Notes under the pieces: model-generated
Databases searched by the model: none
Told to the model about the DNA's origin: nothing
Seen by the model: the letters and a program-made list of their open reading frames with translations, nothing else
Shown here: positions 14,865-22,775 of the stretch, piece after piece
Position numbering within the stretch: position 1 is the stretch's first letter
Layout: every line of letters starts with the position of its first letter
Position numbers and translations under genes: made by a program
DNA from: Hyphomicrobiales bacterium
GTDB taxonomy: Bacteria; Pseudomonadota; Alphaproteobacteria; Rhizobiales; Rhizobiaceae
DNA: 34,054 nucleotides
Reading direction: 5' to 3'
Assembly (NCBI GenBank): GCA_900472785.1
Contig: UCJH01000001.1
Span: 1 to 34,054 of the forward strand

Positions 14865-15017
14865 ACCCGCAAGCCGATCCTTGAAGGATTGTGTGAACGG
14901 GCAGAGGCGAGCAATACGTTCGGACAAACATTTCCCGTCAAACGCATCGGGCCTGACGCCATCCGGATAGGCTTCTTAAGGTCTCGAATGACCTAAATCC
15001 ATTAAGCTTCGTCTGCG

Positions 15018-15043
15018 GGAACTTCCGTCCGGGCTCGGCCGTT
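15018..15043 (+). promoter_or_regulatory. EcfG/RpoE2-type general stress promoter
   Basis: GGAAC at 15018-15022, exactly 17 bases, then CGTT at 15040-15043: a perfect match to the EcfG consensus. It lies 27 bases before the ATG of the GFA-family gene. Confidence 0.7.
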
Positions 15044-15070
15044 TGATGGCAAACAACCATTGAGGCGGTC

Positions 15071-15457
15071 ATGCGGATACGAACGGGTTCGTGCCTATGC
15101 GGAGACGTAAAATATCAGGTAGCCGGCGAACCCGCACGGATCGGCCTTTGTCATTGTACCGACTGTCGGAAAGAGAGCGGGTCGGCTTTCGTGACATTTG
15201 CCATATGGCCGCGTGCGCGTTTCCGCAGTGATGGTGATTATTTGACCTATGACGGACGCAGCTTTTGTCCATCCTGCGGCGCCCGGCTTTTTAATGTCAG
15301 CGACTCGGACGTGGAGATAAGGGTCGGAAGCCTCGACAGCGCACCCAGCGACCTTGCTCCAGCCTATGAGCTATGGATCAAGCGGCGGGAACACTGGATT
15401 CGCCCGCTCGAAAGTTGCGAGCAGTTTACGCAAGATCGTCCTGCACCAATTCCTTAA
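15071..15457 (+). CDS. GFA/CENP-V family zinc protein
   Basis: A 128-residue protein of the glutathione-dependent formaldehyde-activating (GFA, CENP-V, DUF636) family. The conserved cysteines are in place: Cys8 and Cys10 (SCLCG), Cys27, Cys29 and Cys32 (LCHCTDCRK), and Cys66 and Cys69 (FCPSCGARL). These bind zinc in the family fold. Founding members speed addition of formaldehyde to glutathione, but most relatives have no proven substrate, so the reaction here is open. The gene ends 8 nt from the end of lexA, tail to tail. An EcfG-type promoter just upstream suggests a role in general stress. Confidence 0.88.
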   Translation: MRIRTGSCLCGDVKYQVAGEPARIGLCHCTDCRKESGSAFVTFAIWPRARFRSDGDYLTYDGRSFCPSCGARLFNVSDSDVEIRVGSLDSAPSDLAPAYELWIKRREHWIRPLESCEQFTQDRPAPIP

Positions 15458-15465
15458 GCGCAGCT

Positions 15466-16185
15466 TTAATGATAACGGCGGATCAGGCCGACAAGCTTGC
15501 CTTGGATCTTTACCCGGTCCGGGCCGAAGATTCGCGTTTCATAGGCAGGATTTGCCGCCTCCAGCGCAATGGACGCTCCCTTGCGGCGGAAGCGCTTCAG
15601 GGTCGCTTCTTCGTCATCCACCAAGGCGACGACGATTTCGCCCGGATTGGCGCTGTTGGAATTTCGAATGATCACCGTATCGCCATCGAGAATTCCGGCT
15701 TCGATCATCGAATCACCTTTGACCTCCAAGGCATAGTGTTCACCCGCACCGATCATCTCGACAGGAACGGAGATGTCATGGGTATTGTTCTGGATCGCGG
15801 AAATCGGCACACCGGCTGCGATACGGCCCATCATGGGGACCGATACCGAGCTTCCATCACCGGCACTCGGGGCAGATTTCGCAGCGGCCGGAGCGGGAGC
15901 GGTCTTGCCGAGACTGCCCTGAATGACGCTGGGAGAAAATCCGCGTTTGGGCTGCAGGCTCAGCGAATAGGCTTCCGGCAACTTGATCACTTCGAGCGCC
16001 CTGGCCCTATTGGGCAGGCGGCGAATGAAGCCGCGTTCCTCGAGCGCCGTGATCAGCCGATGGATGCCGGATTTGGAGGCCAGATCGAGCGCGTCCTTCA
16101 TTTCATCGAATGACGGCGGCACGCCGGATTCCTTCATGCGTTCGTGAATGAACAGCAGCAGTTCCTGTTGCTTGCGGGTCAGCAT
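15466..16185 (-). CDS. lexA: LexA SOS repressor
   Basis: A 239-residue LexA started at ATG 16185, with GGAG nine bases upstream; the frame extends further but without support. The N-terminal winged helix-turn-helix spans about 1-65 ([12 protein letters not shown] then [16 protein letters not shown]). A linker rich in Ala and Ser leads to the peptidase domain. The self-cleavage bond is Ala124-Gly125 in RIAAGVPI, and the Ser-Lys dyad is Ser159 (GDSMI) and Lys197 (ATLKRF). RecA filaments trigger cleavage after DNA damage. An alphaproteobacterial LexA box lies in its promoter, so it represses itself. The neighbours differ from the moaC-moeA-lexA order I recall in other rhizobia, leaving open relocation or a second copy. 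Confidence 0.96.
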   Translation of the reverse strand: MLTRKQQELLLFIHERMKESGVPPSFDEMKDALDLASKSGIHRLITALEERGFIRRLPNRARALEVIKLPEAYSLSLQPKRGFSPSVIQGSLGKTAPAPAAAKSAPSAGDGSSVSVPMMGRIAAGVPISAIQNNTHDISVPVEMIGAGEHYALEVKGDSMIEAGILDGDTVIIRNSNSANPGEIVVALVDDEEATLKRFRRKGASIALEAANPAYETRIFGPDRVKIQGKLVGLIRRYH

Positions 16186-16233
16186 GTCGGGGCACTCCAG
16201 AGTCGCGAAACAAATCAAGAACAGACACTATAT

Positions 16234-16248
16234 GTTCCATATGTGTTC
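16234..16248. promoter_or_regulatory. LexA box (GTTC-N7-GTTC)
   Basis: GTTC at 16234-16237 and GTTC at 16245-16248 are separated by seven bases, the direct-repeat operator of alphaproteobacterial LexA. On the minus strand it reads GAAC-N7-GAAC with TATAGT directly downstream as a likely -10 of lexA, so bound LexA would block its own promoter. Confidence 0.85.
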
Positions 16249-16379
16249 CGCAAGTGCCTAAAATCCGGTAAAATTCCAAAAGGACTGAAGAATGATGTTT
16301 GAGCGCGAGTTGAGAGCCCGCGACTAAAAAATCGTCTACCGAACAGATGTGCCAAAGTATCTCGTCAGGCAGCGGATTT

Positions 16380-16646
16380 TCATTCCGGAGGCCAGCTATC
16401 GACAACCTCGCGGCGAACCAGTTTCAGCGACCGGTCAGGCTGGACGATATAGGTTTCGAATGCGACGCCATCGAAGGTGTTGAAGCGGTTTTCCACACGA
16501 CTGCCAACTGGCGATTTCGTCAAGCGGGTATAATGTTTTCCGCCATAGGTGATGGAGCCGGGAATTGGCTTTAGTTCGGCCGCGTTGCAGGATGTCATCA
16601 TCCAGCCGAGCCCCAAAAGCCAAAACAGGGCGGTCTTCTTCATCAT
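16380..16646 (-). CDS. Small lipoprotein of unknown function
   Basis: An 88-residue protein starting at ATG 16646 (a second Met codon follows at once) with GAGGA upstream. The N-terminus MMKKTALFWLLGLGWMMTSC is a lipoprotein signal: positive residues, a hydrophobic core and a lipobox ending in Cys20, which would be lipidated. The mature part, about 68 residues, contains beta-type segments (SITYGGKHYTRLTKSP, TYIVQPDRSLKLV) with no catalytic motif. It probably attaches to the outer or inner membrane. The family is not recognised. Confidence 0.7.
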   Translation of the reverse strand: MMKKTALFWLLGLGWMMTSCNAAELKPIPGSITYGGKHYTRLTKSPVGSRVENRFNTFDGVAFETYIVQPDRSLKLVRREVVDSWPPE

Positions 16647-16832
16647 TTCATCCTCATACGACCGCTGTCAGCTGTTTCAACAGGGCAGGGCGTTTCGGCA
16701 ATCTGGCAGTTGAAAATAACGCCAGTTCCATCTCGATCGCCAGATCAAGTCAGTGTCGTGTTTGTTTACCTCATCCTGAACGGGTTTTCACAACGCGTGA
16801 AACTCTTCAGGCGGTGCGCAAGCCTGACCTCC

Positions 16833-17075
16833 TCAATGGGCTTTCAGGCGGGCCTCACGAGTAGCGGAGATAAACACCGCACGCGCCTCTTCTGCGGACT
16901 TGCGTCCATCGATCGCCGCACGGCAGATGCTGCGCGCGGCGACGTAATGTGGCCCGCGATATTCCGGCCAGAGATTGGCGAGGCAATTCAAAGCGTCCGA
17001 CGGTCCACTGATGGTGCGAATGTCACCCTTCAAGAAGCCAACTTCGATCGGTTCATTCCATTTCACTTGGCGCAT
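16833..17075 (-). CDS. DUF982 protein
   Basis: An 80-residue protein with start decided by a perfect GGAGG six bases before ATG 17075, although the frame is open much further. The pattern is that of DUF982, a family abundant in Rhizobiales: an N-terminal beta strand with 'VKWNEPIEV', the 'ISGPSDALNCLANLWPEYRGPHY' core around residues 23-45, then a helix with 'A...C..AIDG..S.EEARAVFISATREA'. Function is unknown; members are small and soluble, and rhizobial genomes carry many copies. An EcfG-type promoter directly upstream indicates induction in stress or stationary phase. Confidence 0.88.
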   Translation of the reverse strand: MRQVKWNEPIEVGFLKGDIRTISGPSDALNCLANLWPEYRGPHYVAARSICRAAIDGRKSAEEARAVFISATREARLKAH

Positions 17076-17103
17076 GGATTTCCTCCCAGTTCTTCCCGGC
17101 AGT

Positions 17104-17129
17104 AACGGCGCAAGCACCGCCAAGGTTCC
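17104..17129 (-). promoter_or_regulatory. EcfG/RpoE2-type general stress promoter
   Basis: On the minus strand GGAAC (17129-17125) is followed after exactly 17 bases by CGTT (17107-17104). It ends 28 bases before the ATG of the DUF982 gene. The match to the consensus is perfect. Confidence 0.72.
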
Positions 17130-17327
17130 CGCATGCCGCCATTCCTCCAACGGCTGCATGCGATAACCATGCAGGCCTAGTCTGGCGCTGTTCGCCGTGT
17201 CTGTAAAGCCCCGAGGGATTCCCGTGTCAGAGCCTCCCTCGGTCGCGCGCGCCGACCTGTCGATCCGCCGGCAACCATTCGTTAAACCCGGGGCGCCGAT
17301 AATGTCCGCCGAATCGGAAAATAAGAC

Positions 17328-18014
17328 ATGAGCAGAAGCCCAAAACCCAAACGCCGCACCCGGCGATCCAGCAAAAAGCCATCTGCGCAAGGGCGGATAT
17401 GGCCATGGTATCTGGCCGCAGTCCTCGTGGTGGGTGGAATTTCAATCTATGACAATCGCCAACGGCTTGGTACCTGGAGCGAGACCATTCGCCCGGTGGA
17501 GGTGGTAAAGCAGGAACAACGGCGCAAGCCCGAGGCCCATGTCAGGACGGCAACTCTCGCTAAACCCGTGGCGCTGGTAAAACCGTCCTATGCCGTGCCG
17601 AGTCTGCCCGTGCCCGATGATCGGCCGGTGGAAACGGCATCCATCCCGACGGGCCCAGCCGGAAAATTCTTCTACTGCAGTCCATCGCGTGCCGACAATT
17701 GCGTCGTGGATGGCGACACTTTCGTGTTCAAGGGCGAAAAGATCCGGATCGCCGACATCGAGGCGCCGAAAGCAAGGCAGGCGCGCTGCGATGCCGAGCG
17801 GTTGCTTGCCCACGACGCGAAAGAGCGTCTGCGCGTTCTGCTCAGCGCCGGCGATTTTACTTTGGCAGCATCGAGCGAAGAGGATGGCAATGCGGTGCGC
17901 GGCACACCGCGGCGCGTGATGCGCAATGGCCGTTCCCTGGGCGAGCAGATGGCTGTCGAAGGCGTGGTGCAGAAACGCGATGGTAAACGGTGGCCATGGT
18001 GTCGACAGAGCTGA
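17328..18014 (+). CDS. Membrane-anchored thermonuclease-like (SNase) protein
   Basis: A 228-residue protein. The first 25 residues are very basic (Arg, Lys), then one membrane helix (about 25-42, IWPWYLAAVLVVGGISIY), a Pro/Val-rich linker to about 105, and a Staphylococcal-nuclease-like domain from about 115. That domain keeps CVVDGDTFVF and KIRIADIEAPK, which line the calcium and phosphate site, and a following acidic helix (CDAERLLAHDAKERL). The usual 'D.YGR.L' segment carrying the second catalytic Arg is replaced by EDGNAVRGTPRRVM, so activity is doubtful. The 'RNGRSLGEQMAVEG' end is family-like. It would sit in the periplasm. The alternative is a binding rather than cutting role. Confidence 0.75.
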   Translation: MSRSPKPKRRTRRSSKKPSAQGRIWPWYLAAVLVVGGISIYDNRQRLGTWSETIRPVEVVKQEQRRKPEAHVRTATLAKPVALVKPSYAVPSLPVPDDRPVETASIPTGPAGKFFYCSPSRADNCVVDGDTFVFKGEKIRIADIEAPKARQARCDAERLLAHDAKERLRVLLSAGDFTLAASSEEDGNAVRGTPRRVMRNGRSLGEQMAVEGVVQKRDGKRWPWCRQS

Positions 18015-18021
18015 AACGCCG

Positions 18022-18267
18022 CTATCGCGACTGCGTCCGCAGCGCTTCGATCAGCGACCGCACCTTTCCGGTGGCATAGACGATGTCTTCACGCGGAAGA
18101 TGCACGGTGATCTCCACATCCTTCCAGCCTGCGCCATTGCCGCGGGCAAAGATGACCGCTTCCTCCAGCGATGGAAAGACGGAAGCCGGTGTGTCGGCCA
18201 CCCAGAACTGAACGGAGCATTCCGTGTCGTTATAGCCGGTCAGTGCCGTGATCGGGTCGAAAGCCAT
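18022..18267 (-). CDS. Small hypothetical protein
   Basis: An 81-residue protein from ATG 18267, which has GGAGA four bases upstream; a longer frame to 18354 lacks a ribosome site. It is soluble, with a beta-alpha-beta-like run: CSVQFWVADTPASVF, a helix SLEEAVIFARG, then DVEITVHLPREDIVY and a final helix. No metal ligands or catalytic motif are seen. It ends 7 nt from the SNase-like gene, tail to tail. Size and pattern (short strand, helix, strand) recall other small rhizobial proteins, but I cannot place it in a family. Confidence 0.6.
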   Translation of the reverse strand: MAFDPITALTGYNDTECSVQFWVADTPASVFPSLEEAVIFARGNGAGWKDVEITVHLPREDIVYATGKVRSLIEALRTQSR

Positions 18268-18520
18268 GATGTCTCCGGTTCTGACGCGGCTGGTGAGCCA
18301 TCGTCGAATATTGCGCTCAAACCGGCAAACATAGCCCAGCCCGCTGTCGTACATCTTGCGAGCGTGGCTTGTGTTTCGCTCAGTTCATCTCATGGAGCAG
18401 GGGCCGTGCCACGGACGTCTTTTTAAAGCAAGTCGCGTTCAAAAGAATCTGTGCGGTTGCCCTGGTGCCTGCTTTGCGTTTGTCGGCCTGAGGCCGCTGC
18501 ACGTGCCTGGTCGGCGCACA

Positions 18521-19894
18521 TCAATGGGTCAGCCGCATGAGGCCGACATAACTTTTGAACAGGGTGGACAGTCCGTTTTCAATCTCTTCGGAATCCGCAG
18601 CCCCCAGAAAGAGGCTGGTGGATGACGCGCAATCCTTCAGGGCCGTCGGCAGATAGTCGCGGCGCGACGTGGAGCCGGAGACGCCGGAGCCGAGAACGCC
18701 ACCCCATGTCGAGAGCCAGTTTGCCGAACTCATCGTCTCGCCGACGGTATGGACGTAGCCCTCATCGGTCGGAATGGCGAGATATTCCGTGTAAAGAACA
18801 CCCACCGTCACCTTGTTGGTCTTCATGCCGGCGCACCATTTTGGATTGAGTGGCGCGACCTTGTACCAGTCGTTGCCGTCCCGCATCTTGCCTCTCGAAT
18901 CCCACCAGACGCCGTTCAAGACCCAATCGCGCTGCGATATCGTTCCATCCGTCAGAATCAGGACAAGCTTGAGCGGATTGTTCGCACTGGAACCATCGCC
19001 GGCCTTGCCAACGAATTTTTCGACGGAGGCAAGGGTGCTATCGAAACGGCTGGATTCGTCCGACGTCGCGCTGTTCAGTCCTTTTGCATCGTTATCCAGC
19101 GCAGCCTTTGCGGTGGAGATTGAAAATGTCGGCGCAATGACCTGCTTGGCAGTCGCACCGATCGTGTAGAAAGCGACCCGGAAGCGGCTTTGCGCGGGAT
19201 CCATGGCGGAGACCAGGGATAGGATTTCCTTGGCCGCGGAAACCGCAACGTCACTGCGCAAGGTGACGCCCATCGCCTTTGCGAGCTTGTAATTGGTGTT
19301 GTAGGAGACGTCCTTGTATGTCTTTGGAGATCCCTCCGGCGTATGACATGCGAAGACACAATTGGATTGTGACAGCATTTTCGCCTGTCCGGCGGTGTCG
19401 GCGGCCAGCAACATCGATGGTGACTTGTCGATCACGATGTTGATATCCACATAGGACGACGATGGCCCGAGAACGGACGCGCGCGCCGCTACTTCGAGGT
19501 AGTTCTTGTTGATCAGCCGAAGGAACGACGTTGGAACGGACGCACGAGCCGTCGCGGTGATCGCGTTGTCGACAATGCTGACGTCGATCTCTTCTGGTTT
19601 CAGGACATAGTCGTAACCACTGGCGTTTCGCGCCATCAACTCCTTGTAGAGCTTGGCTTCAATCTCGCTCTCCTTGAGATTTTTGAGATCGCGGCCGGTC
19701 TCTAGAATAGCGGCGTCGAGATCGCCCTGCAGCCTCGTCTTCACGGACATCGTCAGCGCGACATCGACGCTGCCGCCAACCGCGACCATCAATGGGAGGG
19801 CGAGAAGCCCTGCGACGAGTCCAAAATTGGCTGCCTTGTCGCGAAGCAACTTGCGCAAAGTGAGGGTGACGCTGAACAAAACCAAAAACTCCAA
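18521..19894 (-). CDS. TadG-like protein with von Willebrand A domain
   Basis: A 457-residue protein of the TadE/TadG type. A hydrophobic N-terminal helix (about 22-48, including GLVAGLLALPLMVAVGG) follows a basic 'LRKLLRDKAANFG', the usual Tad pseudopilin-like leader. The rest is exported and holds a von Willebrand A domain whose metal site begins DKSPS (D-x-S-x-S) near residue 155, with LTDGT further on, plus a CVFACH segment common in TadG. Family members belong to Flp/Tad pili, but no other tad gene is here, so this is an orphan copy. The frame has no upstream ATG; TTG at 19894 has GGAG four bases before it. The TTG at 19879 is an alternative. Confidence 0.84.
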   Translation of the reverse strand: MEFLVLFSVTLTLRKLLRDKAANFGLVAGLLALPLMVAVGGSVDVALTMSVKTRLQGDLDAAILETGRDLKNLKESEIEAKLYKELMARNASGYDYVLKPEEIDVSIVDNAITATARASVPTSFLRLINKNYLEVAARASVLGPSSSYVDINIVIDKSPSMLLAADTAGQAKMLSQSNCVFACHTPEGSPKTYKDVSYNTNYKLAKAMGVTLRSDVAVSAAKEILSLVSAMDPAQSRFRVAFYTIGATAKQVIAPTFSISTAKAALDNDAKGLNSATSDESSRFDSTLASVEKFVGKAGDGSSANNPLKLVLILTDGTISQRDWVLNGVWWDSRGKMRDGNDWYKVAPLNPKWCAGMKTNKVTVGVLYTEYLAIPTDEGYVHTVGETMSSANWLSTWGGVLGSGVSGSTSRRDYLPTALKDCASSTSLFLGAADSEEIENGLSTLFKSYVGLMRLTH

Positions 19895-19922
19895 ACCACT
19901 CCGGAGTTCATATCCTGTGTCG

Positions 19923-19940
19923 CTTTAAATGTCGTTAAAG
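19923..19940. promoter_or_regulatory. Inverted repeat CTTTAA-N6-TTAAAG upstream of the TadG-like gene
   Basis: Perfect 6-base arms with a 6-base centre, about 30 bases before the presumed start. It could be an operator. It contains TTAA-N6-TTAA, one base short of the TTAA-N7-TTAA spacing of CtrA sites, so a CtrA site is not claimed. Confidence 0.3.
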
Positions 19941-19984
19941 TGCTAAAAAACCAACAGATGAAATACATCGACTTTATCTGATCG

Positions 19985-20017
19985 CCAAAAAATTAGCGCG
20001 TCCGGGTTTCGGCCGGA
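19985..20017 (-). terminator. Possible terminator after tRNA-Ser
   Basis: On the minus strand TCCGG pairs with CCGGA around a 7-base loop, and a run of six T follows about eight bases later. It lies 34 bases past the tRNA 3' end. The stem is short, so this is tentative. Confidence 0.4.
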
Positions 20018-20050
20018 AGCTGAACAAGCGATAGATAAAGCATGAAAACC

Positions 20051-20140
20051 TGGCGGAAGAGGTGGGATTCGAACCCACGGTACGGTCTCCCGCACGCCGG
20101 TTTTCAAGACCGGTTCCTTAAACCACTCGGACACTCTTCC
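20051..20140 (-). tRNA. tRNA-Ser (anticodon UGA)
   Basis: 90 bases including CCA. Acceptor stem GGAAGAG pairs with CTCTTCC, discriminator G, the anticodon loop CTTGAAA presents TGA, there is a long variable arm as in class II tRNAs, and the T arm is GTGGG-TTCGAAT-CCCAC. Confidence 0.96.
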
Positions 20141-20441
20141 AGCGAGCGCCTTATTGCGCGAAGTCCTTCGATTTTGCAAGGCGAAAGCCTGCGGGGCAGG
20201 GCGGGATTTTTCGATTCTGCCGGGAAGCACCAAGGCGATTGCGCGCAGGCCGGGCTTTCCGCGTTAACCATTCGCAAACCATAAACCGAAATTCCCTTTC
20301 CGCGTCGCGATCTCCATTCGCAATTCGGCCATGTTGTTGTCATGATTAATGGGCCGTTACGGACCGTGACGCCGGTGGGATGCTGTGGGGCAAGAACAGC
20401 TTCCGCCGGGGAGAGCATCGACGAATAGCGACGTGGGACAC
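20141..20441. other. Intergenic region between tRNA-Ser and rlpA with an AACCAT repeat
   Basis: This 301-base gap must hold promoters for the leftward tRNA and the rightward rlpA. The only clear pattern is TTAACCAT (20264-20271) followed by a second AACCAT at 20277-20282, a direct repeat with an 11-base period, one turn of the helix. TTAACCAT resembles a CtrA half site. No gene is visible. Confidence 0.4.
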
Positions 20442-21488
20442 ATGACATCCAACAAGACTGCGGCCTTCCTGTTGATGGGATTGCGATTCGCTGCGATTCC
20501 GCTGTTGTGCGGCGCGCTGACGGCGTGTCAATCGACATCCAGCGTCAAGACGAGCAATGGCAAGCGCAGCAAGGAATATTTTGCTGAATCCGTCTATGGC
20601 GTGAAGGCGAGCCCGCGCGTCGCCAACGGCAAGAACATACCCAAGGGCGGCGGTCGCTACCAGGTCGGCAAACCCTACAAGGTCAAGGGCAAGTGGTACA
20701 CGCCGAAGGAGGATTTCGGCTACAACAAGACCGGCATGTCCTCCTGGTACGGCTCGGCCTTCCATGGCCGCCTGACCGCGAATGGCGAAGTCTACGACAA
20801 GTATCACCTGTCGGCCGCCCACCCGACCTTTCCGCTGCCGAGCTATGCCCGCGTCACCAATCTGGAAAACGGCTCTTCGGTCATCGTTCGCGTCAATGAT
20901 CGCGGCCCATATGAATATGGCCGCATCATCGACGTTTCCTCGAAAACCGCTGATTTCCTCGACATGAAGCGCAAGGGCAGCGCCAAGGTCCGCGTCCAAT
21001 ATGTCGGCCGCGCGCCGATGGAGGGCAACGACATGCCCTATCTGATGGCGTCCTACGTCCAGAAGGGCGATCGCGGCCCCTCGACCTTCCCCGAGGGCCA
21101 GATCGCCACTGGCGTCATGGTGGCTTCCAACGAGCCGATGCGCAAACAGGTCCAGTCCATGGACGAAAATCTCGGCACGCTGACCATCCCGGCGAAATCC
21201 AACCTGGAAAGCGGCGTTGCGGTGACGGCGCTGGCCGAGCAGCCTGCGGCATTCTCGGCGACGCCCGGCCTCGATGCTTTCGTGATGTTGCCGGACGTCG
21301 GGCCGGTCCCGATGGAACGTCCGGAATTCATCCCCATGCCGAACGGCAATGTGGCCTATGCGGCAGCCTATGTCGAAGCCCGCGTCAGCGATTCGGAAAC
21401 GGCGTTCGACGCCATTCTCGTCGATACCAATCCGCTCAACGAAGCATCGATCCTCGCCTATGCGAAGCGTCGGGCCGACGCACCGTGA
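20442..21488 (+). CDS. rlpA: RlpA-like septal lytic transglycosylase, lipoprotein
   Basis: Started at ATG 20442 (348 residues) because the signal peptide then has normal length; upstream Met would add 19 residues. Residues 1-29 form a lipoprotein signal ending LTAC, with Cys29 lipidated. The double-psi beta-barrel domain (about 98-185) has SSWYGSAFHGR, TANGEVYD, AHPTFP and VNDRGPYEYG. Glu116, His127 and Asp153 match the residues needed for activity in the Pseudomonas enzyme, so cleavage of denuded peptidoglycan is likely. The C-terminal half is not recognised; there is no SPOR domain, which others use for septal targeting. It heads a housekeeping block followed by a D,D-carboxypeptidase gene, both acting on cell wall. 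Confidence 0.9.
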   Translation: MTSNKTAAFLLMGLRFAAIPLLCGALTACQSTSSVKTSNGKRSKEYFAESVYGVKASPRVANGKNIPKGGGRYQVGKPYKVKGKWYTPKEDFGYNKTGMSSWYGSAFHGRLTANGEVYDKYHLSAAHPTFPLPSYARVTNLENGSSVIVRVNDRGPYEYGRIIDVSSKTADFLDMKRKGSAKVRVQYVGRAPMEGNDMPYLMASYVQKGDRGPSTFPEGQIATGVMVASNEPMRKQVQSMDENLGTLTIPAKSNLESGVAVTALAEQPAAFSATPGLDAFVMLPDVGPVPMERPEFIPMPNGNVAYAAAYVEARVSDSETAFDAILVDTNPLNEASILAYAKRRADAP

Positions 21489-21500
21489 CATCCCTCGAGA

Positions 21501-21540
21501 AGCGAAGGCCGGTTCCCACCGACGGTCTTTCGCTTACTTC
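21501..21540 (+). terminator. Possible weak terminator after rlpA
   Basis: AGCGAAGGCCGG and GACGGTCTTTCGCT form an imperfect hairpin (one bulge) 12 bases past the rlpA stop, followed by TACTTC. It may reduce rather than stop read-through into the carboxypeptidase gene. Confidence 0.35.
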
Positions 21541-21620
21541 CCGCCGGATAATTTTCCTCTTAAAGCAGTAGGGATTTGAGGCATTATGTGCCATGCCCGA
21601 TGCAGGAACCGGAGGTCTTC

Positions 21621-22775
21621 ATGCGCACCTGGCCTCTTCATCTGCTGACTGTTGCCCTGTGCATCATGGCCCCATTTGCATGGGCGCAGGCACCGGTCTT
21701 CGAGACCAAGGCAAAGCAGGCCTATCTCATTGACGCAGAGACCGGCACGGTCTTGTTTTCCAAGGACGAGAACACTCGCATTCCCCCGGCATCGCTGGCA
21801 AAGCTCATGACCATGGAAGTGGTGTTCGACGCGCTGACCCGGGCCGAGGTGAGCGTCGATACCGCCTATACGGTTTCCGAACATGCCTGGCGGACGGGAG
21901 GGGCACCGTCGGGAACATCGACGATGTTTGCGGCGCTGAAGTCGAGTGTGCGGATCGGCGACCTGATCCAGGGCGTCGTCGTGCAGCTTGCCAATGACGG
22001 CTGCATCATTCTCGCCGAAGGCATGGCGGGCAGCGAAGAGGCTTTTGCCGAGCGCATGATTAAACGGGCGCGCGCACTCGGGCTTTCCGCCTCGACGTTC
22101 AAGAACCCGACAGGCCTGCCCGATCCCGGCAACATGGTCACAGTGCGCGAACTGGTGATGCTTGCCCGGCATATCCAGACGGCCTATCCGGACTTCTACC
22201 GCCTGTATGCGCAGGCCGATTTCGAATGGAACAAGATCAGGCAGCGCAACCGCAATCCGTTGATCTCCGCCAATATCGGTGTCGACGGGCTGGGAACGGG
22301 GTTTGCCGAAGGCTACGGCTTCTCCATCGTCACTTCCATGCAGAAGGACGGCAAGCGCATCTTCCTCGCCATGGGCGGCCTTGCCTCGGACAAGGAGCGG
22401 ATCGAGGAAACACGCAAGATCCTCGACTGGGCGATGAATGCCTTCCAGAAAAAGACGGTTTTCGCCAAGGGCGATATCATCGGCGAGGCGAGCGTCTATG
22501 GTGGGGCCGTTTCCAGCGTTCCGTTGGTGACGAGCGGCGCCGTCGAGGTTCTGGTGCCGGTCAACAATCCCGACCGGCTGAGTGCAAAGGTCGTCTACAA
22601 ATGGCCGCTGCGCGTGCCGGTCAGCCCGGGACAAACGGTCGGAACGCTGAAAATCTGGAATGGCGAACGGCTGTTGCGCGAGATACCGGTAGAGACCGCC
22701 GCTGCGGTGGAGCCCGGCACGCTGACCAGCCGCTCCATCGATGCCCTGCAGGAATTGCTGTTCTTCTGGCTTTAG
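21621..22775 (+). CDS. PBP5-type D-alanyl-D-alanine carboxypeptidase homologue with altered motifs
   Basis: ATG 21621 has GGAGG five bases upstream and gives 384 residues with a signal peptide cleaved near AWA-QAP (about 23). The fold is that of penicillin-binding protein 5 (peptidase S11). The SxxK motif is intact: Ser58 and Lys61 in PASLAKLM. The second motif, normally S-x-N, reads Leu123-Ala124-Asn125 (QLANDGC), and the KTG motif reads Gly225-Thr226-Gly227 (DGLGTGF). So two of three catalytic motifs have lost key residues. A C-terminal beta domain and amphipathic end (ALQELLFFWL) for membrane attachment are present. Known family role is removing the terminal D-Ala from stem peptides in the periplasm. 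This copy may be weak, inactive or changed in function. Confidence 0.88.
   Translation: MRTWPLHLLTVALCIMAPFAWAQAPVFETKAKQAYLIDAETGTVLFSKDENTRIPPASLAKLMTMEVVFDALTRAEVSVDTAYTVSEHAWRTGGAPSGTSTMFAALKSSVRIGDLIQGVVVQLANDGCIILAEGMAGSEEAFAERMIKRARALGLSASTFKNPTGLPDPGNMVTVRELVMLARHIQTAYPDFYRLYAQADFEWNKIRQRNRNPLISANIGVDGLGTGFAEGYGFSIVTSMQKDGKRIFLAMGGLASDKERIEETRKILDWAMNAFQKKTVFAKGDIIGEASVYGGAVSSVPLVTSGAVEVLVPVNNPDRLSAKVVYKWPLRVPVSPGQTVGTLKIWNGERLLREIPVETAAAVEPGTLTSRSIDALQELLFFWL

Noticed and set aside
19320-19370. CxxCH-type haem site in the TadG-like protein
   Set aside because: The residues are C-x3-C-H, one residue too many, and this segment is common in TadG-like proteins without haem.
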